This document shows positions 19,601 to 33,059 of a DNA stretch of 64,000 nt, one piece after another. The stretch comes from Amblyornis subalaris (Eukaryota; Chordata; Aves; Passeriformes; Ptilonorhynchidae): NCBI GenBank assembly GCA_018881555.1, contig JACAXG010000123.1, forward strand, positions 403,354-467,353. The letters run 5' to 3'. The translations under genes were made by a program, and so were the position numbers. Within the stretch, counting starts at the first letter, position 1. Every line of letters starts with the position of its first letter. The notes under the pieces are model-generated. The model did no database searches. It was not told the origin of the DNA and saw nothing but the letters and a program-made list of their open reading frames with translations.

Positions 19601-22600
19601 AGTAGGTACTCAGGAAATAATAGGTAAGAGACAACAAATGCTTCAAATTGCCAATAAAACAAAAATCACTTCTGTCCAGAAGCAAGACAGTTCACAGTAT
19701 GGTTCTATAACTTGTCTACCTTGTAGACAAGTTCAGGAGTGAATTGCAAAAAAAGTAAGATTTCAAAGGATGAAGAAGAGAGAGAAACTATTTACAAACT
19801 TAAAAATAAAGGGCTTCAAATCTTGTTTTAATTGCCTATTAAGTTACATGGATAAATTTTTGCTATATACAGTTATCAGGAGAAAAAAAATTTAAAGGAT
19901 AAATTTCACAGAATCCGGGGTCTTAAACCTGAGTGTTACATCTTGAAATAATGTCTTTTCAATAGGTAATATTTACTTTAAGTTAAACAAGTAGAAAAAG
20001 AAATCTGCTGCAGAGATATTGCAGATATCTCACCAATATTGCCAGCTGCAATCATGACACGCACATAATTTACATTCCCAGAAAAACTCAGCTTGGCTTG
20101 AAATTGACCTTACATCTGGAGTAAAACTTTGGGCTAAGAAAGCTTTACTTTGCATGTTAGTCCAATTAAGTTGACAACTGGAAGCTCTTACATAAATATA
20201 ACAGCTAATGAATAACCTTCCCTCCAAACAAGCTGAGATTTAAAAAAAAAAAGAAATTATTCCTTAAATTATAGCTTTAAACACAAAACATTGAGACAAG
20301 CAAGAAAGCTGTGGGCCAGGAATATCAAATATACAGAAAACTTTTGTATGTTCTTTCCATGCTTTAAAAATTTTCATGTGTTTTTAAGTTATCTCATGCC
20401 TCCTGTTACAAAGATGCTTGTTTGTACATTCTCAGAACAACTATTCAAAAGCAATTTCTCTCTGTCTGAATCCATGCCCCTCACAATATTGACAAGGTCA
20501 GTGAGGTCCACAGGAAGTCATTTGCTGAGTAAGTGCTAGTCATGCAATTTACAGCTGCTTGGATGAGCTGTTTTAATTTACAGCACATTTTTTCAAGTTG
20601 TCAACCTGCTTTAAAGAAAAATGCCTGGATTATTCCCATCAATGTTGGTGTATTCTCTCCACAAGTGAGACTGTTATCCAGATTTTTAATGCCAGATATA
20701 AGTATGATCGTGGTTTTATGTATACTAGGAACTAGAATAGGAAGTAGTGCCCACTTCTTTTTCACAGCCACTTTTCATTCCTGTCACATGTAATATTAGA
20801 TAAAGAAATAAGGTATCAGAGCCCTGGAAGCAGTTCAGGGACATAACTGAAGGAGTGATTAATGCTGTTGCATAGACAGGATCTTAATCATTTGGATATG
20901 GAATAGATCATGACTCTTTAAAAATACTTACAGCAGACATTAGAACACTNTTCTCTGCCAGTTACCCTGCTCTGTTTCACAGAAGTTTTACATCAACAAC
21001 TTGAAAAGTTGAAAAGTGGGAGTGGGGGGGAAGGTCAAAGGATATCAAAAAAATGATTTGTTCTCTTAAGCAAATAAAACATTGTGTGCATAAATACATT
21101 CCTGAACATTGCCTGGAAACACATCACAGAAGGGTTCTCTAATAAAGTGATCATATTATTCATTAACATTTAAAAACTATTCCAGCACACTGCTCTTTGG
21201 TATGTTCTCAGCCTGCTTTGCTGCAGTTAAGAAAAAGGTCCAGGGTTCATAGGGGAGGGCTTGTAAGCAGCTCACAAACAACGTGCTTGAAATTCCTTCC
21301 TTTTGTAGCAGGAGTGCAAAACTACAGTTGAATAATCAAGCTATTGAACTAGGATTTATGCCAAAAAGACTAATTTGTAAGCTGTGTCCAAAGTGTCTGG
21401 GTTTGAAGTGATTTGCATATTTCTTCCTCTGTTATTCTAGGAATGCTATGGGAAACTTGCTGCCCCAGGTCTCAGCAGTAGGTTTCTCATGCATACCTTT
21501 CCAAACTTGTCTTTGGAAACATGAAAGCAATGAGTGTGAAAAGCATCAATGTTATATTCGTGTAGCTTATGAATACAGGTATTCATGAAACAAGAATCTA
21601 ACTTGAAATTTCTTACAATGTACAGTGAGACTCTGTTTATCTAGGTCACATTAAAAACCAATCTTAATGATTTATGCAAAAGCATAAGGGCTGTGATAAA
21701 CATAAATAATGAAAGCCTGCCAAATGTTTATGTTCCGAGATAAAAGGCAGACTTATAGCTGTGAAATAGGAAATAGTGATGACACTGCACTGAATTTAGG
21801 ACAGCCCTGGGCATTCCCCAGCACACAGTTATTATTCAGTACTCTACTACAAAGCCCGCTCTTGTAACTGGAACCAAGCAAAAGTAGAATTTGACAGTGA
21901 CACTTCAGTATTCACATTATTTTCCTTATTTCACTGCATAATAAATTCACTAATTTAGTCATGGGAAGTCATTAAGCTACCAACTTAAATCACTCATCCC
22001 TATGAAATTATTTTCAAATGCTTCTTTAAAGAATGCACAGAAACTATGGCAGCAGTGCTCACTTAGCTCCAGTCAAATGATATTGAATGGGGAAGTTAAT
22101 GTACTGCAGTGGATATTGAGTTTCAGTAAAAGAGACAAGGAAACAAGCTAGGCACTAAAGACATGGTTGGATGTAAGTCTTTTTTATTTACTTCAACACA
22201 CACATACAGATGTACCTTCTTCCAGGGTTTGACATTTTAAGGAGATGTTTTGCTTTTGACATACTTTACTTCTTGTATGAGCCATTATGTTTGTATCTCC
22301 TACACAGACTGTAGCAGAATCCTTCAGAAAAAGAGTGGAAGATAGGTGCCTGTGCCTAGGGGCAAGTGAGCATGCCTAATGGAAAGAAGGTTCAGGACAC
22401 TGCAGTATATCAAAGAAGGTGTTCAGTGCTGCCTCACTGCACTGACCTGCCAAGCACCAGGAGCAGGGAGCCTTTCTAGTACTGACGAATGCGGTGGGGA
22501 ATGCATTCAGTCATCCCTGGTGAGACTCTGAGATGCTAAAAGACAACCTGTCACCACCTCTTTTCACTATCAACCTTGTTGTGCTGTGAAGAATCCTTCT

Positions 22601-24124
22601 ACAACCACAGACCATCAAGGGGGTGGAGTTACAGACCCTTAACTTCAAAGCATAGCAGCTTTATGTTAGTCCTCTGAAAAATCGTCATAATAAGCCTTAC
22701 GCTATAAAAACATCCTCAGGCTCTTTCTAACTGAAGTAAATATAGCCCATTGACTGGTTAAAAATGCAAAAGCTTTTTCTTCTGCATCTAAACTGCTGCT
22801 TGAACATTTCAATTTTCTTGGTACCATTGCTATTTTTTATTTTAGAATGCCTCAAAAAGATGCTTTCACAGAGATTTGAGACCACATTTACCTGCAGATG
22901 GCTGAGCCATATAACAATCAAATTCTTTTCAGCTTGTGCAATATTTTACAGATTTTGGGGGTTTTTTTGCATTTTTCTATTGATCAGCAAGTTTTTCCAC
23001 AGCTTAGCTGCTTAACCAAACTTATGCTTTTCTCAATGTGTAATGCATTGAAAAAAATATAGGGACCTACATAAGAAAAATCATCTCATTTCTTGATAGC
23101 AATGAAGCCATATTAAGTCTTCCCCAACTACTTAAGATCTCTGTGCATATATGTCATTGCAACAAATACATATATTGTGGCAAACGCAACCTGCTTAACT
23201 ATCTGGCTTTCAAGCTCCTTAACTTTCATTTTGATATTACAAATGCTCTTGCAATGACAAACAGCAAAGAATACTTTCACTTATGACTATTATACTACCC
23301 TGTATCAAGCATTAGTAAAAGGGAAAATGTCTTTATAAATGCACATACAGAAGTGGCCAGCAAAGATAGGAGAACAGTGACATTACAAATAATAATTCAG
23401 ACTGGAAGCATAGCCTAAGATCATGACCAACAGCTGCATGAAAAACTAAATCTCAAGAAGCTGATTTTAGTTATCCCAAACAGGACATTTGGGGTTTTTT
23501 TGACAGAATTTTAAGGCTGGTTTTGGATAAACATAACCTTTGCAGAAGCCAAAAGCCCATCATGTGTTTTGGAAAGAAATATTCAAAGATCATTGCTTGA
23601 ATGGATTTTGTCAGGGTCAAGGCAAGATTCCAACAGTACATACCACCAGTGCCACCCATTTGCAGCACTGCACAAATAGTTTTAGAAAATATAATCTGGA
23701 AGAGGCACTTTTTGCAAAACTACCAACCCTCACTTGAAAACTGCATTTTCTAGGAATAGGGAAATACATGATGAAATTAGGACAAAGTGGCTGTCAATAT
23801 AAACTCATTTTACATTTGTGTTTACCCACAAATTTTGATTTAAGGTTGCAGTATTTAGAGCTGGCAAGGTCATGATTTGTTTTTCTGATTCCCATAGTTC
23901 TGACCAAATCCAAATCATTTTGCTGCTGCAGCTTTATGTAATCTCTAAGAAAAACAGAGTGTTTCAGTAGAAGTACTTTTTAAGGCTAATCCTGATGATC
24001 CAAGGGATGTGCAAAAATCCTTTACCTGAGGAGGAATAACACCACATACCCAAGCGCACAGGGGTCCATTTGAATGGAAAGTGGCGCAGCAGGGGAAAAC
24101 CTGGAGATATTCATGGAAAAGAAG
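16694..24124. other. Intergenic DNA
   Basis: AT-rich with no recognisable gene or intact mobile element. Minor items are a CAACAACAA-type low-complexity tract near 18320-18358 and a short tandem duplication near 19409. The segment near 22.35-22.65 kb is somewhat GC-richer and could be an old repeat I cannot identify. Confidence 0.45.
19409..19444. repeat. 18-base tandem duplication
   Basis: Two adjacent 18-base units begin TGCAAGTTCTATAGT and differ only at their last three bases. This is the pattern left by replication slippage. Confidence 0.85.
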
Positions 24125-24655
24125 TTGAACCCAACTTATGCAGCAAAACATGTCAACATCTTGAGTTGCATTAGCCATCAGGCTGATGGAGGCGGTTCTC
24201 TCCCTACACTCAGCACTGCTGAGACCACTGTGTACAATGTGGGCTCCCTGGGCACAAGGCAGATATAGACATACCAGAGCAAGAACGGCAAAAGCAATTA
24301 AAGAATTGGAGTGGTTTTCATATGAGAGGTTGGAAGTACTACGAATGTTCAGTCTGGAGAAGTGTCTGATGGAAGGATGTAGAGTCTGAACCAGACCCTT
24401 CTCAGTGAAAGGATGAGGCATGGACACAAATAGAAATACTAGAAATTGTTTAAACAAAAATGTTTTTACTTAGGGTGATGAAACACTGGAACAGGTTTCA
24501 GAGGTTATAAAGTCTCCATCCTTGGAGATGTTCAAGACCAGACTGGACATGGCTAATATCAACCTGCTCTAGGCAACCCTCCTTTGCACAGAGGCTTGAC
24601 TGAATAGTCTTCAGACGTCCTTCCTCCATCCTCAACTATGACCTCACATCATCCA
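24125..24655 (+). mobile_element. CR1 LINE fragment (3' part)
   Basis: The sequence follows the 3' portion of the avian CR1 LINE: a block like the end of the reverse transcriptase ORF (around CAGCACTGCTGAGACCAC and TTCAGTCTGGAGAAG), then the 3' UTR segment with TGAAACACTGGAACAGGTTT and GTCTCCATCCTTGGAGATG. It is heavily mutated, with frameshifts and stops, and 5'-truncated as is typical for CR1. The terminal short repeat is not clear. Open frames on both strands here are by-products of the repeat. Confidence 0.8.
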
Positions 24656-27600
24656 TTTACAAGAGACCAGGCCAAGTTAGATTCCTTTTAATGCATTTGT
24701 ACTTGGTCAAATCTGAGTCTGATTAAAGGAAAGCACCAAATGTACCACTTACAATGAAAAAAATTTTCGGGCTCCCCCTTACTTTATATGTGATACAGGA
24801 AAACATTTGCTGACAATATTGTTAGAAAGCCATGAGCCTTAACTGAGATCTTTACACAAAGCTGATAAGAAACTGAAACAGACAATGCCAATGCATTTAT
24901 TTATACATTTAAGCATTATTAAAAATACATTTAAAGAGATAGTGTAGACTATGCAATACTACAGCAGACTCAAATGAGTTGGTGCAGAGAAGTAGGCTAC
25001 CTCTGTGGATTCAAATTTAGATTTTAAATGTAGTTGGTCATATTCCAGCAGGAACAACATGTAGTGATTCATTTGAAATCAAGGATTAACATCTGCTCCA
25101 ATGGAGCCTGGAATTTATGCTGTAACCCATTTGTATTATATTGGTAGCCTAGAGTAGAGAAATAAATACCCCTTTCAATGTCTGGCAATAGAAATATAAC
25201 CTAAAGCATGGTATCCTCTGCTCTGCAGAGCTCTGTATCAACTAGAAGAGGAAATAAGTTATACAGTACTTGAATTTAATTAGCTAAAGCTGTTAATACT
25301 GTTAATGACCTGAAATGAGGGCTTCTGTTGACTGTTTTCTCTATCAGAAGTGCTGGGTCCAAGGTTACTTTGCCTGGAACAGCTTCTGATCAGTGGATAT
25401 TGCTATGAGTACAAATGCCAAGATTCATTAACATTCTTTGTCTTGTAGTGTCCATCATGTAGAGGTCTTCAAAGTCATCAATAAAGAAATTAAATTAAAT
25501 GTTTAAGAACAGACAAGTTAACATCGGTAAAAGAAAATATCTACTGCCATTTTCTTGCTGTAAATTCTCGTGCACTAGAAAAAGGTGAGAGAGCAAGAAG
25601 GTTTCCTCCTGTCATTTTTCTGGTCATTTTAGCTTTCAACTAAAATACAGGGAAAATGATACTGTGTAGCATATAGCAAAACCATAAAATTAGTATTTGT
25701 AAATCAACATTATAGCATTAGAAGACTCTTGCATTTTTATTACTTATATGTAAGTGAAAGTAAAAAATTAGAAATTTCTTACATAGCAAATACATTTAAA
25801 TAAATTGTGAGTGACACCTTTTATTTTGACACTCTTCTGAATATATTTATTATATATCAATGATGCACATATGGGAAAAATATGATCATGTAACTGCATA
25901 AAATTCTGTATATTGGCAAAGCCAAAAAAAAAATTACTGAACTTTGAACACCTGATTTTTCAATAAAAGCAAACATATTTAGTACAAAGTTTTCTTTACA
26001 TCTAAATATTTTTATTCCTTCTGAAGAAACTGAGAAAATAACTCCTTCACAGGCAACCGTAATACGGTATCTTCTTTATCAACAGCAAATTTTTAACTCT
26101 GACCATTCTGCCACACAGCACTAAGCAGGAAACGCAGGCATAAGGAATCCAACATTTCTTTTCTCTTAAGTCCCAGAGCCGCACATCTCCTGTTCTGTCT
26201 TTTCTGACCTGATATTAGCTACTGACTCTGCATGATGGACCTGGGAATAAAAGTACAGGAAACAGAGCTTTTCTCAGGGTTCTGGTGATCTAGAACTTCA
26301 TGAATGCTCCAGTAAATGAAGAACCTGATTTCAAGTGGTTGGCAGTACTGACCAGGCCGACAACACATACTGAGCAGAGAAAAATTAAAACCATTTCATT
26401 TATCCAGTAGCATTTATTGAAGCCTGTTGCAAGCAGTACTATACAGCTACTCAAGAAAAAATATTGCAAGACTCCTTCTCAACAAAACCTGATTGTAGGA
26501 TGGTAACAGCTCTCTACCCAGTATCTTATTGTATTGTAAAGGCTCAACACAGCCCTGTTGGAATCAATGAGGGTTATACCCATTTGCATCAGCAAAGGAT
26601 CTGGCTGCAACTATTTAGTGATCAACAGCAATTCAAGTATATTCTAAAGAACTTGTTTGTTTTGCATTCTCCCAACTTTGAAAACTGTTCAATTCATGTA
26701 TAAAAACTTGCACTGTTCTGGAACATGGATCTATTTGCAAAAGGTGACTCATTCTTTTGCTGGGGACAGCATTAAAAGTAAAACAAACTGAACTTAAGTT
26801 AGAAAGGAAATAAATACACTAGCAGACAGAACTAAAAGGCTCACTGATGTCTGGCTATTAAGTCCTAGAAAATTAGTCTATCATTCTGCTGCCTGAGCCT
26901 AAGATTCTTTCCTTTCTTCTTAATCTCGCTTTCTGGACATTATCCAGTTTACTTGATTCACCTCTCAACTTGTAGCCTCTGTCAATCTTTAGAAAAATAA
27001 GCCCTTTGGATTTTTTTTTCCCTTTCTTCTTGTTGCCAAGGATTCTGTTTAAAAAGCATGCTTGCTTGACTTTCAGGAATTTGTACCAATATAGAATAGT
27101 GATGAGTTACAGCATGTTCAAGAAATGCACACACTTCCAAGTGCAGAAAGAACTGATGACCAACAAGGCAGCTGTGGTATTACAGTGCATATATTGCACC
27201 ATTTCCTTTTTATCAGCAAGAAGGTTTATAAATATTTAGTTGTATTTGTTTGAAACTAACCAACCAAGATCCTAATAAGCCTGACAAACATTTCAGTATG
27301 TGTTATCAAGTAAAATATTACAAGTCAGGTGGATATGAAAAGTATGTGTGCAAAGTTAACAAATTCCTTCTTAAAAACAATACAGCAAAGGATTTCAGTA
27401 GAAGTAATTTTTCATGCTAATCCTCACACTAATTTGGGATACTGTCAAACATTAACTCTCAAGGTCATGTCTATGTATTTTAAATTCCAAAATTTCACGC
27501 TAAGCCCAAGCAAAAGTCAGACATTCAGTCTTTTAGGGAAAGGAGGTCTAAACCAGAAGAAATGGAGAGAGAAGCAGCCTTCCTTCAATTCTTTGCATCA

Positions 27601-30600
27601 CCTAGGACAGCAACCAGTGCGTTCCACAAAGTGGGATTATCCCATGCACCTCACTTGGCTAGGGTTTCTCCCCGTGTCTTGTCCTGGAACTATCCTTCCC
27701 TGTGCAAATTACTAAACATTTGTAGAAATTACTTGATCCTGAATATCCTAGATCCCTGGACACAGATTGGAACTATATTAATATCCTCATCAGCCATTAT
27801 TTTATTTCCGACTGAAGTGCTCTCAGACTTTCTTTCTTGACACTCAAAGACTTCCTAAAAACCAAAACTTTTTGAAAAAACCCTTTCAGTTTGTTTTTTT
27901 TTTAATTAACATTTTCTGCTGGAAATCTTCACTAAACACTCTACCTGCTTCATATTTTAAATATTCACTTCCATGCCATGAGGAAAAATACTGTTAAAAG
28001 ATATCAGATGAAGTTTTTTTTTCAATGCACCATTTCTCCAGTCACTCTGATATGTGAACAAGTGTGAATTTCACGGTGGTTTAGTGCTCCCTGCTGTCTG
28101 GCCTTCAGCCTCTAAGTATGTCCGATAGAACATGCTCGATGCATGGACCGAGCTGAAAGGCAGTGGCAGCTTCCTCGGCCTTAAAGCTTCTTCTCATCTT
28201 CATTGATGTAACATCCCTTTCCCTGGCATCAATCTTTTTGTAATCCTGATTAAGAATGCTTCAAGTTTATGGTGCAATTCAGACACTCAAATGGAATTCT
28301 GTTGGGTTAGAAGCAGATAAAAAAATCTGGTTCAGAATAACGCTCTAGTCTAAATAGAAGGTTTTTAGTGTTGGTTATACCAATGTCAGATGTGTATGAA
28401 TTCCCCAAACCCCTCCCCACCTCAAGAGTTTTGTGTAGGTACATTCCTTTACTGTGAACACAGTTTTAATGTAATAAAAGAGCTCTATCAGAGAACACGC
28501 ATTCCTGCTAAATTTGCAAGTTATGGAGATCAGAATAATATACCTCAGTTTGTCTCGCATCATGTCACAACCTACTAGGTAGGTACAGTAGGCAGAACAC
28601 TTTTCAGAAGAAATATGCTTACTGCACAGATCACAAAACTCTTCGCTATTTCCTTTAGGTCTTTGGCAGGGAGAAAAGGTCAAGACTCTGTCAAATAAGC
28701 AGCTAACATCAGAATATGCATTTGGTCTGTGGCTCATTCCTGTGCTAGGCCAAGAAATTCTTGGATGGTCTAAAGCAGGGTGCAAGCCAGGTGAATTACC
28801 TTGGCAGCCTGGGATATGGGCCATAGACTATTACATCACCATGTTTATCTAAGTGCAATGTTATGCAGGGAGTACAAGCAAACATCTGTGCATAGATAAA
28901 GCCTGCTAAAAGCTAATAAAATCTTTCCCTTTTTCTGTACTCAAAGCTATCATATTTTTCCATTGCCCAAACTATATAAAATATTCCAGATTTTAGTACT
29001 ACANGTTATGAAAGTTTTTGCTTTCCATTACTCTTAAGGAACTTCAATTTTTCCTTCTAAAATAGAATCAACTAAATTAAGTGTAGTGCAGAAAAAAGTA
29101 ATCAAAAATACCTTCCTACCCAAAACACATGAACATTAATTTACTGCATTGTCATATTTTGCCTACTACTTTTATCCTTGAAGATGACCACATTTCATTC
29201 AGAGTTTCATTCAGACTGCTTAATGTCAGATCAAATCTTGCCCAGAAACTGTTTCATGGAAACAAATTGCTCATGCATAAAAATATACATTACAGAGTAT
29301 CTTAGCCTACCAAAATTTTACGTACTTGCTCTGAGTTTCAGGGTATTAAATTACATCCAGAACCAAGTCCTATGAACTGTTTAATTTTATGGGTGACAGA
29401 GTGGTTCAGTTCCATCTTTCAGGTAAGCAGGTGCCTGCTCTTGCTGGCTGACTGGGGTTAAACCATGACACTTGGCTTTGAAAACAAGGCACAACACTTT
29501 GAAAAAATCAAAACAACTTTGAAGCAACCCATTGCGAACAACACTTAATCTAGTTTTGTTCTGTGCCAACAATCATTCTGGAAAATATTTTGAGGATAAT
29601 AAGCCCAGCTGTGAATTAGATAATAATTTAAGATACTGTTCTCAAATGATATTGTGAGATATGCCTGAGGAAATGCTTCGTAGAATTAAAGGAGTCAAAT
29701 ATGGAAGCCCCACTAGGTTTTCTATAGAAAGAAAATGAAGCTTATAAATTGAATCNAGATGGACAAAAGGTAAAATTATAATGTAACTATTCACAAAAAA
29801 GAATGAAATGTCCTACTATTCTTCAGTGGGACATTTTCAAGACACCATTCAAGATTAATCCAACATCAACAGAAAAATTTTACTGAGAAGCATTTATAGC
29901 AAAGTCACCTTTATCTTTCATGGTGAGAAGGTCAATTGTCTTCAAATACATTGTCACCAGTCACTCATGTTATTAGTCTAAAATTCTCTGAACCTTGTTG
30001 CCAAGCACCATTTTTAGATACACCTCAGCAAAACACAGCACTCCAACTGTTAAGCAAACATTACGATGTCTATTTTAGAATTTACCCTGTCTTTCAAAGA
30101 CAATATACAACTAAAGGAATCCCAATGAAGAAGAGGGATAATACCATGAAGGTAAAATTGGTGTGTGCTTTACACACATTTTCCTCCTTGTGTATTTTCA
30201 CTGTCTCTGCTATTACTGCTCACACTAGATTGCAGTTACTAGCAAAGGCAAGAGAAATAAGCTGGAGATCTAGGCAGAGTCCACTGCTTTCTAAATGTGT
30301 AACTAAATACATTCTAGAGATTTTATCCGTAATTATAACACATCACTGCATCTTTCCTTTCTGTAACGAAATTTATACAAAAATATTATTTAATTGCAAT
30401 GTAAATATCTTTAATCAAGAACAAACACTTGTAACTATGAACATCAACTTTTGTCCCTCACTTGGTGTTTCTATTGGCTCCTGAAATTCCGTGCATGCTG
30501 AAAGGTCAGGCTAGCAAAAACTTTGTCTCGGTGCAATACAATCAGTTAATGCTCTTTAGAAGAGTCACTACTTGTGGTATGAAAAGATCAAGCTGAAAGT

Positions 30601-33059
30601 GATACATTTGAGGGCAATCATCCTTTTCATCCAAATGTTGCTAAAAGCTTAAGCAGGACAGAACACAGTAGACTCTTCAGTTAAAACAGAAGATGCCCAA
30701 ATGAAGCTTTCTATGGAAGATATGTTACTGCCAAGTAAAGAATCTCCAAGTCTACATTACCCAACTCAGAAAGGATTATTTTAAACTTATTTGGTATCAA
30801 CTTAAACTTCTTAAACTAATTCAGTATCTAAAAAACAAAAACAGCTACAGAGGAAGACAACACAGAGCCTGTTTTCATACCAAAAAAAATTAAAAATGGT
30901 AGCAAGAAAAAAAAAGAAAGTGTTCTGCTTTGAGAAGGGAAGACACCCTTAAAAGGTAGCATGAATTTCTAAGTTGCCTCAAACGTGTTTAAAAGGTGCC
31001 CTCTGTAACTTATGCTTCATCCTAGCCACAGTAAAGATGTAAAGGCTCCCATATTTTTGTCCTGGGGCAGGGAGAAGGGGTGTTTGTTACAAGTCATTGA
31101 GTGCTTTTTAGGAGCAAATTAGGAAGGCATCTGGGCATCTCAAACACTACACATTTACCTCACTTCTGAACTGTTCACCAAAACAGGACAGCTGATGGCA
31201 GCAGTATCTCCTTTTCGTTACCTCCTCTTTGCTATGGTTCCAACTGAGTCATTCACAGACTGCTGTCTTCCTAACAGGCAAGGGCAGACCTCAAAGGATG
31301 GCTCACAGCTTTCTACCTGCCCCAGTGAAACCCTTAAGAGTATAATGTAGGCAACAGATTGTTCACTTGGCTCTTTTTCAGATAAAAAACTCTGGATGAG
31401 GAAAGCAACTTGTTCCAATTTAAAAAAAAAAAATCTTGGTTAAACAAAACCATTGCAACTCTTCCTACTGACTGCTGTATCATCAACTATATCTGCAGCC
31501 CCTGAAGTTGCCTGAGTAGATGTGAGTGTAGGTGTACTTATAAGCCTACTATATGAGCAGAATTACCATGGCAATTACAGCTCTCAGAAGCACTACCTTA
31601 AGGCATTTATAGATAAACCTTGTTTTGGTGGAACAAAAATTTAGCAGTGCATGCCAAGATCACAGCAGTCCAGAGTGCACCATACCAGACAGAATCAAGC
31701 TCAACACCTCACAGGGCAGTTCTCTCCTTCAATCAACTGGGTCAGGATCTGAAATTCAGAATCTAGATCTACAAACCCAGCACAGCTGAGTAACAGCACA
31801 GCTGAGAGAAGTCTTCAAAATAATTCTGTTAAGACAAGAACACTGAAACTTAAAAATCAATAATCACAACAGGTGACAGATGCCATCCTTACCTGTTGCT
31901 GCAGCATGCTTTTGTAATTGCATCTAAGAGAATTCTAAACAGTAGTAAAAAATAACTTAATGTGAAACAATAATATCTTTTAATAGCTCTAACAGCACAC
32001 TCAATATCTCTCAAAACCAATAAATCCATACAGTTATGAATTGCAACATGAATTGCAGTCATGAAGACACTTTATAGTAATTCCTGCAGTGCTATCACTC
32101 TTAGTAGGTTTTCAGAAGGATGAACCTATAACCTACATCTCAAGTAAAGAGTATTTAGGTGTTAGAGTACCATATCCACTTGTCAGATTTTCCTCCTTCT
32201 CTTCATTTCAACTTTTGTCCACCACCTCTTTCCTCTACAGCAAATAAAATCTTGGACATTATCAGTCACCTTTGCCCTGAGTCTGAATACCCGAAGTATG
32301 ACAGTGTGCTTCGTGCAGCCAGCAGTATTTGGAATGAAAGTAGTTTCATACCAATCAAGTTAAATTATAACCCATACTGACCTCAGTCCAAATTCTAAAA
32401 AGACCACCAGCATAAAACAGAAAAAGGTCAGGGATTCCCAAACTGGGAAGTACAGCCTGCTGTAGCACACCAGTAGAGCCTTCCAGGCACCACAAGTACT
32501 TGCAGCTTCAGAGAATCAGCTTGCAAAAGCCTAACTGCACAAGTTTATCCTCCTGGTTCCATCTGGATTGTGGCATAGAGACAACAGCGAACAGAAGACC
32601 CTGCTGAGTTGAAGTGACTGGAAACAGGTAGGTGCTGAGAGGGGATACGAGCTAGCTGGTCAGTGTGTAGCTTGTGCCTCTGCTGAACAGCAATAAAGTT
32701 GAGAAGGATGAGAAAAATGACAAAGTGTAATAGCCCTAAAAACATGTGTTCTAAGCAGGGAGTCAGAAGAGAATAGTCAGAGTAGAAGCTGAAGTCTGAG
32801 GTGGGCTACAGCAGTTTTCTGTGAACTTGTTTTAAAGAGGATCTTAAGTAGATGGAAGACTCCAGAGAAAGGTGCTTCAGTAAAACATCTAAGAGGCAGC
32901 TAAGAAAAGCAGCACTGAAAAAGTCCATAGAGGGTAAGATAACACATGATTTTTCTCTAAGGTTGTTTTTTGTTGTACTTCTCCCTGTAAATAAACCTAA
33001 AATGTGAGAAAGAGAGGTGGGTAGTTAACTAAGAAGGTCTGCACAGAAGTTCAAGTCAT
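24656..33059. other. Intergenic DNA
   Basis: AT-rich with no confident gene. The longest open frame is an unassigned 182-codon frame at 29936-30484 (+). Its composition is ordinary for non-coding DNA and it matches nothing I recognise. Confidence 0.4.
29936..30484 (+). other. Unassigned 182-codon open frame
   Basis: An ATG-initiated frame runs 182 codons without a stop in AT-rich DNA, which is longer than most chance frames of this base composition. The predicted product has no domain, signal peptide or repeat that I recognise. There is no CpG island or clear promoter beside it. It may be chance, a remnant exon or a lineage-specific transcript. Confidence 0.12.

Noticed and set aside
23945..24457. 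170-codon minus-strand open frame
   Set aside because: It overlaps the CR1 fragment in antisense and has no recognisable domain.
28375..28824. 149-codon minus-strand open frame with several Cys residues
   Set aside because: Cys spacing fits no zinc-finger pattern I know and there is no exon context. Treated as chance.
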